Source of the DNA: Scylla paramamosain
Taxonomy: Eukaryota > Arthropoda > Malacostraca > Decapoda > Portunidae
Direction of reading: 5' to 3'
NCBI RefSeq assembly: GCF_035594125.1
Contig: NC_087180.1
Span: 13,229,115 to 13,293,114 of the forward strand
Length of the DNA stretch: 64,000 nucleotides
Shown: positions 43,843 to 60,734 of the stretch, in pieces
Position numbering within the stretch: position 1 is the stretch's first letter
Layout of the letters: each line of letters starts with the position of its first letter
Notes under the pieces: model-generated
Seen by the model: only the letters and a program-made list of their open reading frames with translations
Database searches by the model: none
Told to the model about the DNA's origin: nothing
Translations under genes and position numbers: made by a program

Positions 43843-44130
43843 TCTAATCAGCTGAGAGTCAATAGAATGTAAAGAAATTATTAACATATTTGAGGATGAA
43901 GATTGAGGGACATGCTAACAAAACATTGGAAACGAGTGCAAAAGGTTCCTCTGCTGACTATCTTGAGTATTCTGATCAGCTGAGAATGAAATGTAAAAGA
44001 GTTAGTCAAATGTAAGGAGATTATTAACATATCAGAGGGTGAAGATTGAAGTGCATGCAAACAAAACAATGGAAGTGAGCGTAGAAGGCTCCTCTACTGA
44101 CCATCTTGAGTCCTCTAATCAGCTGAGACA
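43843..44130. repeat. ~143-bp tandem duplication, 2 units
   Basis: TCTAATCAGCTGAG at 43843, TCTGATCAGCTGAG at 43971 and TCTAATCAGCTGAG at 44114 mark unit ends. TTATTAACAT lies at 43878 and 44021, and GAGGATGAAGATTGA/GAGGGTGAAGATTGA follows each. Confidence 0.87.
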
Positions 44131-44375
44131 AATGTGAAGAGACAACAAAACACTTCTATTTCTGACCGTACTGTGCTCGTAGACCGTAGAAAGCCACTGT
44201 TTTTTCTCCCTCTTCCGCCGGTGTGTTGTGTCTTGTTGTCAGGGCGATGACTTGCCTTTGATGCCTGGAATGTCCTCAGCTTTATCGTGGAGTTTTATTC
44301 GATCAGACTCAATTAAAAGGATGTTTTCCGAAGCTTTGCGGGAATCGTGTACAGATTGCAGCCATAGGATTGTCG

Positions 44376-44378
<3 letters not shown>
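44131..44378. other. unique spacer
   Basis: Mixed composition; no gene seen. Confidence 0.5.
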
Positions 44379-44414
<36 letters not shown>

Positions 44415-44547
44415 GGTGGGTGCTAATTAAGTTTTCCCCAGGTGAGTATGTTAATAAATATCTCAGGTGGAGCGGGTAAAATGATGGGTCACGAATTTTG
44501 TTCCGTACTGAATTTTGATTCCTGATGTTGTTGCCCTGCCTGTTACT

Positions 44548-44588
<41 letters not shown>
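44379..44588. repeat. two (TG)n arrays
   Basis: GT arrays at 44379-44413 and 44548-44588 with 134 unique bases between them. Confidence 0.96.
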
Positions 44589-44912
44589 TGTGCGGGATGC
44601 CGTTTGTTTGTTTGTGTGTTGATATTGAAAGTCAATACTTTTAGCTTCGCGTCAAATTCCATCATGTCCACATTTTTCACGAAAACTCATGACCCAGCTC
44701 CGGACTGTCGTGCGCGGGTGTACGCGAAATTGTTTTTAGATTTAAACTGCAGCGTACGAGTACACATGACGCGAGCACATTACAGCCGCACATACACGCG
44801 CACGCACACGCACTGCACGACAAATAACGTATGACGGACTTGTCGCGGATGAGTTAAAACAAAAATGACTCGGCTAAAGAATTGTTGGTACGATTCAAAA
44901 TATATAAAAAAA
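44589..44912. other. unique DNA
   Basis: Includes a GCGCAC/CACACGCAC patch at 44796-44815; no gene seen. Confidence 0.5.
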
Positions 44913-45170
44913 TGTGCAGGAAATTTTGAATACTAAAGAGAAAACGAAAAGGAAAATCAACAAAAAATTACATTGAGCAACATTAACACCCAAAGAGATA
45001 TTTACTATAAAATAAAATAAAATACTGCAGGAAATTCTGAATACTAAACAGATATTTACTATAAAATAAAATAAAAGACTGCAGGAAATTCTGAATACTA
45101 AACAGATATTCACTATAAAATAAAATAAAAGACTGCTAGAATTCTGAATACTAAACAGAATACAAAAAAG
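44913..45170. repeat. 54-bp minisatellite, about 3 units
   Basis: ACTGCAGGAAATTCTGAATA starts units at 45024, 45078 and (ACTGCTAG variant) 45132, exactly 54 bases apart. A diverged related head lies at 44913. Because 54 is a multiple of three, a minus frame shows an 18-residue repeat; it is very A/T-rich and unlikely to be coding. Confidence 0.92.
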
Positions 45171-45539
45171 TAAAAAAAAAAAAAAAAACACATGGAGAAA
45201 TAATAACCCACAAAAATTTCAACTATAAAAAAAGAAAAAAAAAAAAGGAGAGGAAAGAAAAATGTACAAAGATATTGACAAGAAACCCCCCTAAAAACAA
45301 GAAAGAGAAATTTTAAAAAATGGAGGAAAAAGTCAAGGATAAACCAATAGAAGGAAAGAGAGAAAAAGATACGCGATGCCTTTGAGGATTAATGGAGTTA
45401 CTAGTGAATGTGCTTGAAAAGAGAGAAAAAAGAGAAGGAAAAAATGGAATAACCTGAGGGGTATAAAAGAGGGAAGGTAGGAGGGAAAGAGAGGAGGAAG
45501 GAAGGGAGGAAGGAAGGACGAAGAGACGAACTATTGCAT

Positions 45540-45541
<2 letters not shown>
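45171..45541. other. polypurine tract
   Basis: A-rich with A runs, becoming GGAAGGA-rich from 45470. Confidence 0.7.

Positions 45542-45632
<91 letters not shown>
45542..45632. repeat. (AG)45 microsatellite
   Basis: Perfect, continuing into GGAAGGAA words to 45735. Confidence 0.98.
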
Positions 45633-45635
<3 letters not shown>

Positions 45636-45766
45636 CTAAGTGTATGTGGATGTTTATGAGGAAGGTAGGAAGGAAGGAAAGAAGGGATGAAAGGAAGGAA
45701 AGTAGGAAGAAAAGAAGAAAGGGAGTGGAAGGAAGAGATGGAATTAAATGAGGAAATTAAGGCTAA

Positions 45767-45866
<100 letters not shown>

Positions 45867-46105
45867 GTACAATATTTCTTCATTCTACCTCTGTATGATT
45901 TTCTCTTTGGGAGTTTGTGCCTGTTCCTTTTCTCTCTACCCTGCATTTTTTATCAAGCCAGGATGAATTCAGCGCCAGGTATATGCAGGCGTGGCATATA
46001 CAGGGCTCCGCTTTATGCAGGACCTCTCTGATTTTCACTATCTGCTGTTTTCTGGGCGTCCAACTAACATTTATGTACGTGGTGGTGGTTGTGGTCTGTG
46101 TCTGG

Positions 46106-47175
<1,070 letters not shown>

Positions 47176-47640
47176 AAGGGTGGTGGTGGTGGTGGTGGTG
47201 GTGGTGATGGTGGTGGTGATGCTAGTGTTTTTTTTATTCTGTCTAGCTCCTTTATTTTATCACAGCATTGATTCATGTGTCACGTTTTTTCCAGGTGTTG
47301 TGATGAATGAGTGAATTAATCTCGCAAGTGCATTGTAATATGAAGACTTCATTTGAAAAACTGACATTATGTGATGGGGATTTAAATTGAGCTGAAACTG
47401 TACCTATAAAGTAAGAATATGGAGTTAATTTGCTTGCAGTGGTAGTGGTGGTGGTGGTGGTGGTGGTGATGATGCGGTAACAATGTTAGTGGATAATAAT
47501 GATAGTGTTGGTTATGGTAGTGGTGGCAATCCTCAGTGGTAATGGTGAAGGCGGGAGTAGTGTGATAATAGAGTTGGTGGTTAAGATAGTGGCACTGGTG
47601 TTGGTGGTGGTGGTGGTGGTGGTGGTGGTGGTGGCGGTGA
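47176..47640. repeat. three GGT/GTG tracts
   Basis: GGT arrays with GAT interruptions at 47176-47222, 47436-47475 and 47597-47640, separated by GT/GAT-rich DNA. Poly-His on the minus strand is an artefact. Confidence 0.9.
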
Positions 47641-48152
47641 TATGACAGCAGGTGTGGGCGTGACAGTGGCAGTGAATATTGTACGCAGTGACAGTGTGAA
47701 CCTTCCTCGTCGCTCTTGGGCGTTTTAGTCTCCTTGTAGGCTAGCGCGCAGCAGAAACCATTGCAGGAGGAGCAGAGGCGGGGACAGCAGCAGTGGTGGC
47801 GATTTACAGCGTGGCATAACACCACCAGATGGCAGTGATACTCTCCTGAATCGCGCTCATGTTGTCCTACCAAATACACGAGTCAGTTTAGTCTCGAGTG
47901 GTGACGGCTATCTCTCCAAAAGCCTGGGGAGAGGGAGGGAGAGGAGAGGAGAGGAGCGGAGAGGAGTGGAGCATCTCTCGGGCCCGTAACCCCAGAGAGA
48001 CGTCGGTCTGAGAAATACGACTCCAACGGGTATTCTGCGCCGACACCTTCCCTCCCGCAGGCCAGGAATTTACGGATCTATTTCCTCGGGCAAAGAAGCA
48101 GACAAGCGTGAAGCGAGCACACCGTGGGAACTTGATGTTGTTGTGCTGGCTG

Positions 48153-48153
<1 letters not shown>
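47641..48153. other. unique DNA
   Basis: G/C-richer than average. A GAGGAGA pentamer-like tract lies at 47935-47972. Confidence 0.5.
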
Positions 48154-48191
<38 letters not shown>

Positions 48192-48212
48192 TGTGTGTGT
48201 GTGTGTGTGTGT
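48154..48212. repeat. (TG)n, one GG interruption
   Basis: GT array with one extra G near 48185. Confidence 0.97.
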
Positions 48213-48630
48213 TGGCAAGTGGGTTGTTGTGTGTGGGGTAAATGAAAGAAGTCTTTTATTTGGGCCTCTGTTCTTCTTTCTTTTATCTTCTATTTTTCCT
48301 GCTTCTTTTATTATTTTCCGCCCTCGTCTCCTCCTCCTCCTCCCCCACCTCCTCATTTTTTTACCGACTCTTCGTTCACATTTCTCTAGTTTTATTATTC
48401 CCAATCTAGATATTTCTCGCCTTCCTCTCATCCTTCTTACTTTCTCTTTCAATTTCTGCTTTCTCACTTCCTCTGCCTTCACCATTTTCCTTCGTTTTCC
48501 CTCACGAGTTATGGAAAGATTGTGTGAGTTATCCTTCATATGTGGCCGTGGAAGTAAGAATTCTTTATTCAGATTCAAGTACACAGCTTTGATTCGTGAG
48601 AAAAAATTAGATAAAGATTATTTCCTCGAT
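48213..48630. other. pyrimidine-rich then mixed DNA
   Basis: C/T-rich to about 48500. The 167-codon plus frame starts inside the GT array and is discounted. Confidence 0.55.
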
Positions 48631-48880
48631 AGATATTCATTACAGGAAAATATGGGAGTCTGAATGCTATTTTATGACTATTATACTTTCTCAACAGCTA
48701 GATAAGATGGCCTTGTATTGGTTCAGAGTATAATTGTAAAAAGAAAAAAAATTATGACGAATATTTATTACAGGAAAAATGATGGGAGTCTAAACGTTAA
48801 GTGGAGTGGTGTGGTTATTCATCAGCTTAATTAAATGGCCTTGTACATGTTCAGAGGACAATTTTAAGAGGCACCATTAA
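48631..48880. repeat. 128-bp tandem duplication
   Basis: Copies begin at about 48631 and 48759. Shared in order: GATATTCATTACAGGAAAA/GAATATTTATTACAGGAAAA, GGGAGTCT, CAGCT, AATGGCCTTGTA/GATGGCCTTGTA, GTTCAGAG. Confidence 0.87.
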
Positions 48881-50363
<1,483 letters not shown>

Positions 50364-50408
50364 CTATCTATCTGTCTACCTACCCAACTATCTCCCTATC
50401 TATTAGTC

Positions 50409-50463
<55 letters not shown>

Positions 50464-50464
50464 G

Positions 50465-50520
<56 letters not shown>

Positions 50521-50521
50521 C
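50364..50521. repeat. (ATCT)n with GTCT block
   Basis: Imperfect CTAT/CTAC words, then GTCT units (50409-50426), then about 23 ATCT units with a single GTCT interruption at 50461-50466. Confidence 0.96.
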
Positions 50522-50720
50522 AACCTACCTACCTATGAATGTTGCCCTATTTATTCGTCTTTCTATATAAATTTTTATATTTGTCTATGAATATATTTCG
50601 ATCTGTATATCTATATAATCTATCTACCAATATCTTTCTCTATTTTTTTTTTTTTTTCAGTCTATTCATCTTTCTATTTTTTTTTTATTTGTATGTCTGT
50701 CTTTTATATACGTATGTGTT

Positions 50721-51800
<1,080 letters not shown>

Positions 51801-52500
51801 TCTCGTCTTTGTCTCCCTTTCCATATGGGTCTTCTTACTCCTTCACCTTTTCTTCCCTTCCCCGCATTTCCTCTCACCTCCTTTCCTGTTTCACTCATAT
51901 TTTCGTCTCTTTGCTTTCCCATTTCCTACTTGTCGCACTTGCTTTCCTTTCTCTCTCACGTTCATTTCCTTCTGTTTCTTCTCATTCTGCCTCTTTCCCC
52001 CTCCATCTCTCCTTACCCATCTCATTCCTTCCCATTTCCTTTCCTTCTTCCCTCATGTCTGTTTCCGTTTATTCTCTTTCTAAATATTTTCCTTGCTCCT
52101 CATCCTTTTCCTTTTCTTTCTACTCTATTTTGCTGTCTTGTAAGGTAGTTTTCTTTTTCCTCTACTCTTCCTGCTCTCTTTTCTTTGATTCCTAGTGTTT
52201 GTTTTCCCTTTTTTTCTCTTTTCCTACTTGCCTATGTTTGTCTCGTTTTCTTCCCCCTTGGGCATCTTTCTCTTACTTGTTTTTCGTTTCCTGCCTCATG
52301 TTCTCCTCTTCCTTTCCCCCCCCTCCCCCCTTCACCTCCTTTTCCCTCGGGGTCCACCCATGGCCTCGGTGGGCAGCAGGTTTTAGCAGAAATGCGGAAA
52401 TGCTATCACCTTTGTTTTTTCCCCCTCTTGTTTTATTACAAGGTATTTCTTCTTATATATTTTGTTATCTATTGAAGGCGTGTTTGTTTTTTTTTGCATT
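51801..52500. repeat. ~700-base polypyrimidine block
   Basis: C/T-dominated, including C-runs at 52316-52330. Frames here are Ser/Leu/Phe/Pro artefacts. Confidence 0.8.
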
Positions 52501-52614
52501 TTTTTCTTTTCATCTATAATTATTTTGTTGTAATTAAAAAAAAATTTTTAGTTCGGGTTTCTATTTTGGGTATTAGAAAAGATAGATATCTCTTACTATT
52601 TTTATTCATATATA

Positions 52615-52617
<3 letters not shown>

Positions 52618-52686
<69 letters not shown>
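52618..52686. repeat. (TC)34 microsatellite
   Basis: Perfect; inverted relative to the next array, 81 bases away. Confidence 0.98.
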
Positions 52687-52689
<3 letters not shown>

Positions 52690-52764
52690 CCTCCATTCAT
52701 CCTAATCTCTCATATATTGATGTACCGCAGTGAAGCTCCTGATCCTATCCTGAGATGATTTGGT

Positions 52765-52767
<3 letters not shown>

Positions 52768-52846
<79 letters not shown>
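52768..52846. repeat. (AG)39 microsatellite
   Basis: Perfect; could pair with the preceding TC array. Confidence 0.98.
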
Positions 52847-52847
<1 letters not shown>

Positions 52848-53940
52848 GCCTGTACATGAAGTACTTGATGTTAAAATAGAGATACAGGTGCTAAAAATTT
52901 CTTCAACACGAAGCTGGTGAAGGGAAAAAATAGTTCGAGATGTAACATAACGCATCTGCTGGTGACCTCTGCTGTCGAGTCTCTGTAAAGGTCGTCGCAG
53001 ATTTTTCGGGTTCAGCATCCTTCAGGGCTTCCAATCCTCCCCAGTTGTTTTCAGTTTTGACCGCCACCATACCACTTGCATTACTCTTCTTTATGACCAA
53101 AGGGAGAAACATCCATTACATTCAGACGAGACACATTTATGAAACGAACCTGAACATGATATAATTGAGAGTGTGTAGAGTAAACTTCCCTTCGAGAGGA
53201 TTGAGAGTTAAAAAGGATTGAACTCACAGATGTATATGTGCAGTGTATCTTGTTTGTGCCATTTTGTGTGATGAGTCTTGATGCAGCTGAGGAGAGCATA
53301 GAGAGGCGCCCGTGATACCTTGGGACTCAGAGCAGCTGGCGTGGCTGTGGTGTTTGAGATGCTCTGAATACCTCGTCCATATCTGACTGATAACATACAG
53401 ACTTGCATGGGAATGCAGAGGTGCAGGGGAGGAGAACCGAAGATAGATTGAAGCTTGTGGCAGAATATTACACTGGTGATAGGTAAAGAGAAAGGATTTG
53501 TGAAGGATAAACAGTAGAGTGTTTATGAGAAAAGAGGCAAAGAGATTTAGGTAATGTAGTGGTAAAGAGGCCGGGGGAGGGAGAAATGAAGGAATGAGTT
53601 TTTGATGTAGATTACTGTGTTTTTTTTTATAGGTAAAGAGATTCAAGAGATGAGTAACGTGTTCATGAGGAAAGACTTAAGTAGGTATTCGTGATTATGT
53701 AAAGGAAAACCACACCTTGAATCAGGCAGCCCAGTCTGAGGAAGAAAGGATGTCACGTTTGCCGGAAGACCTTGGTGGCTGCGGCGGGGCGCTGATGCCA
53801 ATTGACACACCAAAAAATCAGGATGCGACCCGCCACCCTGAGAGGCAAGGCAGGCTGTCTCCTGCTACATGCGATCCCTGCCACACAAATGTAGGAAACT
53901 TCGACCAACTCGCCCCCTGGAACCACGAGTAAGACTTAAA
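52847..53940. other. unique DNA with weak 150-bp repeat
   Basis: TAGGTAAAGAGA with GTGTTTATGAG/GTGTTCATGAG downstream occurs at about 53480 and 53630, suggesting an old duplication. Frames of 60-140 codons lack recognisable features. Confidence 0.5.
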
Positions 53941-55961
53941 AGCATACAAGATTTTTAATAATTTACAGACTTAGCAAGAGGTACGAGGATAAACATAAAT
54001 TTAATGTAGAAATGTCGTTCCCCGCCTCTCCTCTGTCCCTGCACACTCGTATGTTTCCCGCTGCGCTTTTGTCTACACCTCATGAGAAAGTAAATTTTTT
54101 CCTTGATCCAGAGTTAAGCGAAAACTTCGGGTTGCTTCAGCGTGGCACGGAGTGGAAGCACGCTCACGGAATACATTTTTCCCTTGCCATGCAGAGAGGG
54201 GAATGCAAAGAACTAAAAAAGTGTTGCACTTAATATTGCCGTGAAAATGTTTATGTACATGAGCAAGGCATTAACAGCACGATACCTTCTTTTCTGTAAA
54301 TTAGTTAGGTGCGTTTACTACACTTCAAGCTGAACTGTTAAAGGCTCACTAAGCAAAGCTATTCTGGGCAGGAAACACGCCAGCATTGTGTCCTTGCCGA
54401 GCATTTTCCTTTACTTCTTTTCGTGTTTGCGAGGCTTCATTATTCAAGAGGTGGGAATGATATACCCAGAAAGCTTGCAGCCCACCAAAGAGGCCTTATC
54501 CCCGGTGGCATCAGATCGTATAGACTCTTACCGACAGATCTAATACGCCAGCAAGACTACAAAGGTTTCTTAATGCCTCTGTAGATTTGGGAGGCAGTGT
54601 TGAGATGAGACCGGGCGTTCAGAAATTCGGAGGCAAAAGGCAAGGAGAGAAGACTTCACTTTATCGGTAACTTTGCCACGAACGTCGCCGCCAAGCCAGC
54701 AGCGGGCGGTGCCGCGAGACTGGCCCAGAGGGGGCTTCTTCAGGAGGAAAATATGAGATCCTGGGATATTACCTGGAGCAGTAGAGCCGAAAAAAAGAGA
54801 AAGTCGTGGGAGTTAGGTGGCTGCGTTGAGGAAAATACCTGTTTTGGTTTGTTTTTTTCTTTTTGTACTGAGGGAAGAAGAATGGTGACAGAGTTGTCGC
54901 GCCATTAACTTGTATGTTGGTCTTCACTTACATCTTGTTGCAAGCACGGCGTGATCCTTATTTTCTTTATATCTGTTTCTCGTAGTGAGAGAAGAATTAT
55001 TAAAAAGTCTTATCATTAACATTGAAATCCGTTTTATTCCATATTGCCTTTGTACGGGAAGGGAGACGTAAAAATAGTGGGCAGGAAATATTCACCAAAA
55101 CTACACAAAGGAAAAGGAGGAGCAGTATCGTAACTCAGCGTTCCCTCCACGCCTGACCTTCTCACTGAAGTACGTGGCTTCCTCTTCCCTCGACCTTGCC
55201 CGTTGCTCCCTGCTTGGAGCCTTTCCGCCGTATTAAAGATGTATTTGTTAAGAATGCTGCTGCGGAGCGCCGCTATAACTTTCAGACCGATGGAGAAAAG
55301 TCACAGAAAACTCGAGAGCTGACGGACTTCCAGTGACTTTCGCGGGCTGCCTGACTGATAGACTGGGGGTAACTGATAGACTGTCGCCCCTTTATTAGGC
55401 GGCAGTTATCATGTTGCCACTTTGCCGGTGTGATATACTCTGATCTTAAAACGCAGTTCCTCATGATCGGATTCAGGAGTCTCGCAGGATGCATGTTGTT
55501 GTGACTTCAAAGCAAATGTGTGTTTCAGGAGTATACGCGGCGCGGTGACTTGAGGAAAGTTTGGCAAACCAGGGACGAAGGATCAAGGGGTCGACTTGAT
55601 TAAAGGATGCACTAACTGGGAGAAAGAATCTCCTTCAAGACGAACTGCGGAAGAGGATGAGATGGAGTGAAGCGTGACGTCACCGTGAAGTTTTGTTGAG
55701 ATGTTTTTCAAAGAGTTCATTGAGGCGACACTCCATCGATCTCTCGCCGAGAAATATGTACGGTCGCAATCACGAGTAGAGTAACACAGCGCACTTCACT
55801 CTTGTGTTTCAAGCTTTTCTCTTCATCTTACTGCCGCTGATTTGCAGAGTGTAATTTCTCAGAGTCTGTAAAGAGAATGTCAGCACAGAGGAATTCAGAA
55901 TGTTCCAATACAGTGTAAGAAAATGTGGAATGTTCTGCTTTTGACGTTAAGAGTATTGTTA
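53941..55961. other. unique island of 2 kb
   Basis: Array-free with comparatively high G/C around 54650-54750 and 55190-55280. Frames reach only 70-73 codons. A 20-bp duplication (CTGATAGACTG) lies at 55355-55386. If any exon or conserved element exists here, I cannot identify it by eye. Confidence 0.5.
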
Positions 55962-56087
55962 CCACCACCACCACCACCACCGCCATCATTGTCAAAATCA
56001 CCACTGCTACCACCACCACCACCACCACCACCACCACCACCTCCTCCTCGTCCACCACCACCACCACCACCTCCACCACCACCACAA
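55962..56087. repeat. (ACC)n trinucleotide array
   Basis: ACC/CCT triplets interrupted at 55985-56008. Translates as poly-Pro, poly-Thr or poly-Gly. Confidence 0.95.
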
Positions 56088-56401
56088 ACTCTGATCCTCA
56101 CCTAACTTTACCTTACCCCGAAGAAACCCTGTTACGGAGGCACGCAACGCTATTATGACCATAAGGACGCCGTCGCTCAAACGTCAGGCACACGTGGAAA
56201 GTATACGATCTGTTCCAACCACAGCACCGCGACGACGGCAGGTGAGCGAGGCCGCCGCGGGTCGGTGCTGAAAACCTCAAACTGAATCCACTCCTTTGTC
56301 GCGGCGGCCAGGTGTCGTGCTGTTCAGGTTCAGGTGCAGAGAAAACAAAGAAACAGTGTCCTTTACATTTTTTTTACGAGAGACACTAGTGGGACCCTTA
56401 T

Positions 56402-56403
<2 letters not shown>
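56088..56403. other. unique DNA, CpG-rich patch
   Basis: GCGACGACGG and GCCGCCGCGGG words at 56227-56260. No gene seen. Confidence 0.5.

Positions 56404-56490
<87 letters not shown>
56404..56490. repeat. (CA)43 microsatellite
   Basis: Perfect array. Confidence 0.98.
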
Positions 56491-56492
<2 letters not shown>

Positions 56493-57060
56493 AAGAAAAA
56501 GTAGAAATAGTTATGCTCCACAGATTTCAATGTTTTTCTTTCGTTTTCTTTTTTTTTTTTTTTCGTTTGGTAGGAAGTTTAATATTTGGCAAACTTTTTT
56601 TTTGCGTATATTTTCTAACAATTGTTGTGATTTTTCAAAGTGTTAAGATTTAAATGTTTTCCCTTTTTTTTTTTTTAATATTTGTGCAAGGACGTATAAT
56701 ATTTGATTTTGGATCCTTTTTTATTTTTACTTAAATTTCCGTATCTTTTACTGGGTGTTGAGCTGTTCGGATATGCAAGGGAGTATTGATTATTATAGAG
56801 TTACCTGTGCTAGGTGAGAGACCCATCCGAGGGGAAGCGTATCACCTGGAAGGGAAAATTAATTAAGTGATAGAAGGTGAGGGAGGTGCTTCAGGTTTCC
56901 CCTTCTCTCCTCGACTGTTCTTCTCTCATTATCACTGGATTACAAAAATAAGTTAAGGTTTATCTCTTGTCTTCCCAAATGTTGTCTATTAAATTTTTAA
57001 TGTTCTCCAGACTTTTCATTTCCTCTCCTGGTCTTTTCATTGTTGTCTTGCTCATTCCGC
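56491..57060. other. T-rich unique DNA
   Basis: Several poly-T runs (56550, 56600, 56660); no gene seen. Confidence 0.5.
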
Positions 57061-57420
57061 CTCGTTTCATTTAGTTTTCCTCTTCTTCTCTTCTCTTTAT
57101 TTATGTTACCTTTACTTTCTTGCCCCAGTCTTTTTTTCCTTTTCTTCCACTTCCTTCCCTTCCCTTTCTTTTCTCCCCTTTCTTTCCTTTCCCTTCCTTT
57201 TTCATACCTACCCTTTCCTTCCTTTCCTTTCCTTTCTCATCCCTTCCCTCTCCTTTCCTTTCCTTTCCTTTCCTTTCCTTTCCTTTCCCTTCCCTTCCCA
57301 TCCCTCCCCTCTCCTTCCTTTCCCTTCCTTTCCTATTCCTTCTCTTCCCTTCCCTTCCCTTCCTTTCCTTCTTTCCCCTTCTCTTTCCTCCCCTACCATC
57401 CATGCTCTGTTTTTTATACA
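57061..57420. repeat. polypyrimidine, (CCTTT)n core
   Basis: Pure or nearly pure C/T with CCTTT pentamers most regular at 57215-57300. Confidence 0.9.
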
Positions 57421-57479
57421 TTCCCAGAGACAATTACGGGGAATGTGAAAGACAACATTAGTGGGCCGTCACCGAGGTG

Positions 57480-57780
57480 TCTGCAGCGAGGGGAGAGGAC
57501 GGAGAAGATAGAGAGGGGAGAGAAAGCCAGGACTTCCAAGGGGGCGTAAAGGAGTGTAGTGTTTGGTTAGGAGTGAGGGAGAGATGAAGAGAGTGGAAGG
57601 TAATAAAAGAGGGGGAGGAGAAGGAAAGGGAGGAGGAGGGAGAGCATCAAGAGCAGGAAGATAGAAGGAGGGGCGTGGATGAGAGACAGTATTTGAAAAG
57701 ATGGGAGGAGGATAGAAGGAGGTACGAAGGAAAAGGAAGAGGGAGGGATGAACAGATGGAGTGAAGGAGGAGGATGAGAA
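57480..57780. repeat. polypurine block
   Basis: GGAGGA/GAAGG-rich, 60 bases after the pyrimidine block; the second sharp pyrimidine-to-purine switch in the window. Confidence 0.85.
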
Positions 57781-58986
57781 TACGAGAGGGTATTCTTCAA
57801 ACTTGGGTTTAAAGTTATCAACCATATTCTTATTCACACTCTTGAAAAAAAAAAGGGACTTCAAATTGATTCACTCGGCAGGTGTTGGGAGAGTCGACCC
57901 GCTGGCTGCCTTCCAAGCGAGGAATTTCACTCACTTTATCTCCCACTTAGTGTTCAAAGGCCTTACTGTGCGAGTGACGGCCGGCAATGTGTTCCCTGAA
58001 GGCATCGCTGCAGGAAATCTCCCCCCGGGTTTCACTGGGGGAAGTCACAAGGACGAGCCGCGTTTACGAGAGAAGTTTTTAGAGGAATGCCTCGTTAATA
58101 TATAAAGAAAAAAGAAACCGATCAAAACTTGCTGTTCCAATCTCTCTTTATATGACGGAAAATTACCTCCCTTTCTCTAATATTTTTCCTCGTCTCTACC
58201 AGTGATTTCCGCTTTTACTCCGCCTAACTTTGACAGCGGCCAGTCTGCTGAGGTGAACGACGGACAGATGAGATAAAAGGAAAAATATGAGGAGGGAGAA
58301 AGAGAGGGTGGGATAGAGGGAGAGGGTGAAGGAAAGATAGTTTTTGTCGCATGTAAAGGGCCTCAAAAATTAATTATGCCAAATTTTTTTTCGTTTGGCT
58401 TTGCTGGATGGAAGAGACAGATGCATTTTTCCCGGAGTTTGTATATTTTTTCAGGGTTTATGATTGGTTTGGTTCCAGTGACGTGAATGGAAGGCCAGTG
58501 AAGATTAGCGGCAAAGGATCCAGCAAACTAGGTCATCATCTATAGGGAGATTTATGCTGTGGGAGATTGTGAATGATACTGCGTTTGTCTCTGGAAGATA
58601 AACATTTTTTTGCTGGACTGCTGACTTGAGGAAAAGATGGAAAATAAACGTTCTTTTTTCCTGAACTGATCAACTGAGGAAATGTTTCTAGCTCAAGGTC
58701 ATGAGAGATTAATCCCGAAAGAAAATGAGAATGATGTTACCTGGTGCTGATAAAGTGTTGAAGATAATATTTTGGCTGACTTTGCATGTAGATGAAAGAT
58801 ATCTAGCGGAAGGTCATGTCGAGACTGCACGTGTTTGGAGCTGAGGATGCCGCGATGAGAAGTGAATGGTGTTAACGAGAGCTTCAGGTGGCGGAGGAAA
58901 GTCAAGGTCAAAGAAAACCAATCAGGCAACTTTGATTAAATACGATATGATACAAGACAAGCAGCGAATGAGATATCTTTCAGTCA

Positions 58987-58989
<3 letters not shown>
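57781..58989. other. unique island
   Basis: A 114-codon plus frame (57761-58105) starts in the purine tract. Its non-repeat part reads TVRVTAGNVFPEGIAAGNLP, and I do not recognise it. The rest is mixed to A/T-rich. Confidence 0.5.

Positions 58990-59078
<89 letters not shown>
58990..59078. repeat. (TC)44 microsatellite
   Basis: Perfect array. Confidence 0.98.
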
Positions 59079-59080
<2 letters not shown>

Positions 59081-59239
59081 CTTTGTATTAACCTTCTGCA
59101 CATTGGAATTTGCCGTTCTTTTCTCAGAGTTATAGAGTTTCTTCATTGCAATAAAGGATAAAGGATTGAGAATGATGGCGGCGTGAAAGTGTGACGCGTA
59201 TAACTGGCTGATATATACTGTGTGATGAATGTGACAAAG

Positions 59240-59785
59240 GAACAGGATTTTTACAGAGGGTAAAGTATAAAAAAATCATGATTGTTTTTGACACTAACAA
59301 GTTTAAACGGGTTCATAAAATACACGATAAAAAAAATAAATAGAGATTCTAATTTTATTTGTTGATGTATAACTTTTTTCATGAATAATTTAAAAATAAA
59401 TGTAAGGTGATACAAAACATTCATTATTATTTAGACGTTAACAAATTTTAGTAAAATAAATTCAGTAAATAGGCTAAATAAACGGATTTACTGTCTAACA
59501 AGTGATAAAAGTAACTGGATAATAACCTTTTATGATGATTTGGAAAATAAACTCTAAAATAAAGCACATGACTAAAGATTAAGAAGATAGATGTTACTGG
59601 ATAATAACCTTTAATGATAGATTCGAGAGTAAAATGTAAAGTAACATAAGACTTACGATTCTTTAGAGATTGAGAAGACTATGTACAGTAAATAAAGTAA
59701 ATAGAATATATTATATTACAATAGGCATTACTAAAGAATGACTACTTTATGAAATATTCCATTGTCTGATGCAATAAGTAATATA
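59240..59785. repeat. A/T-rich region with 82-bp duplication
   Basis: ACTGGATAATAACCTTTTAT at 59514 and ACTGGATAATAACCTTTAAT at 59596 start two copies; both continue with a GAT(T/A)...AAAATAAA/AAAATGTAAA block. A second pair, ACTAAAGAATG followed by CTA-TTTTATGAA, lies at 59730 and 59853. Confidence 0.75.
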
Positions 59786-59786
59786 T

Positions 59787-59810
59787 TAGGTTAGATTAGG
59801 TTAAGTTAGG
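59787..59810 (+). repeat. TTAGG-type telomere-like stretch
   Basis: Five consecutive five-base steps: TTAGG, TTAGA, TTAGG, TTAAG, TTAGG. Three are the exact arthropod telomere unit and two differ by one base. Confidence 0.6.

Positions 59811-60734
<924 letters not shown>

Noticed and set aside
50364..50521. Possible CRISPR-like regular spacing in the ATCT tract
   Set aside because: It is an uninterrupted tetranucleotide array with no unique spacers.
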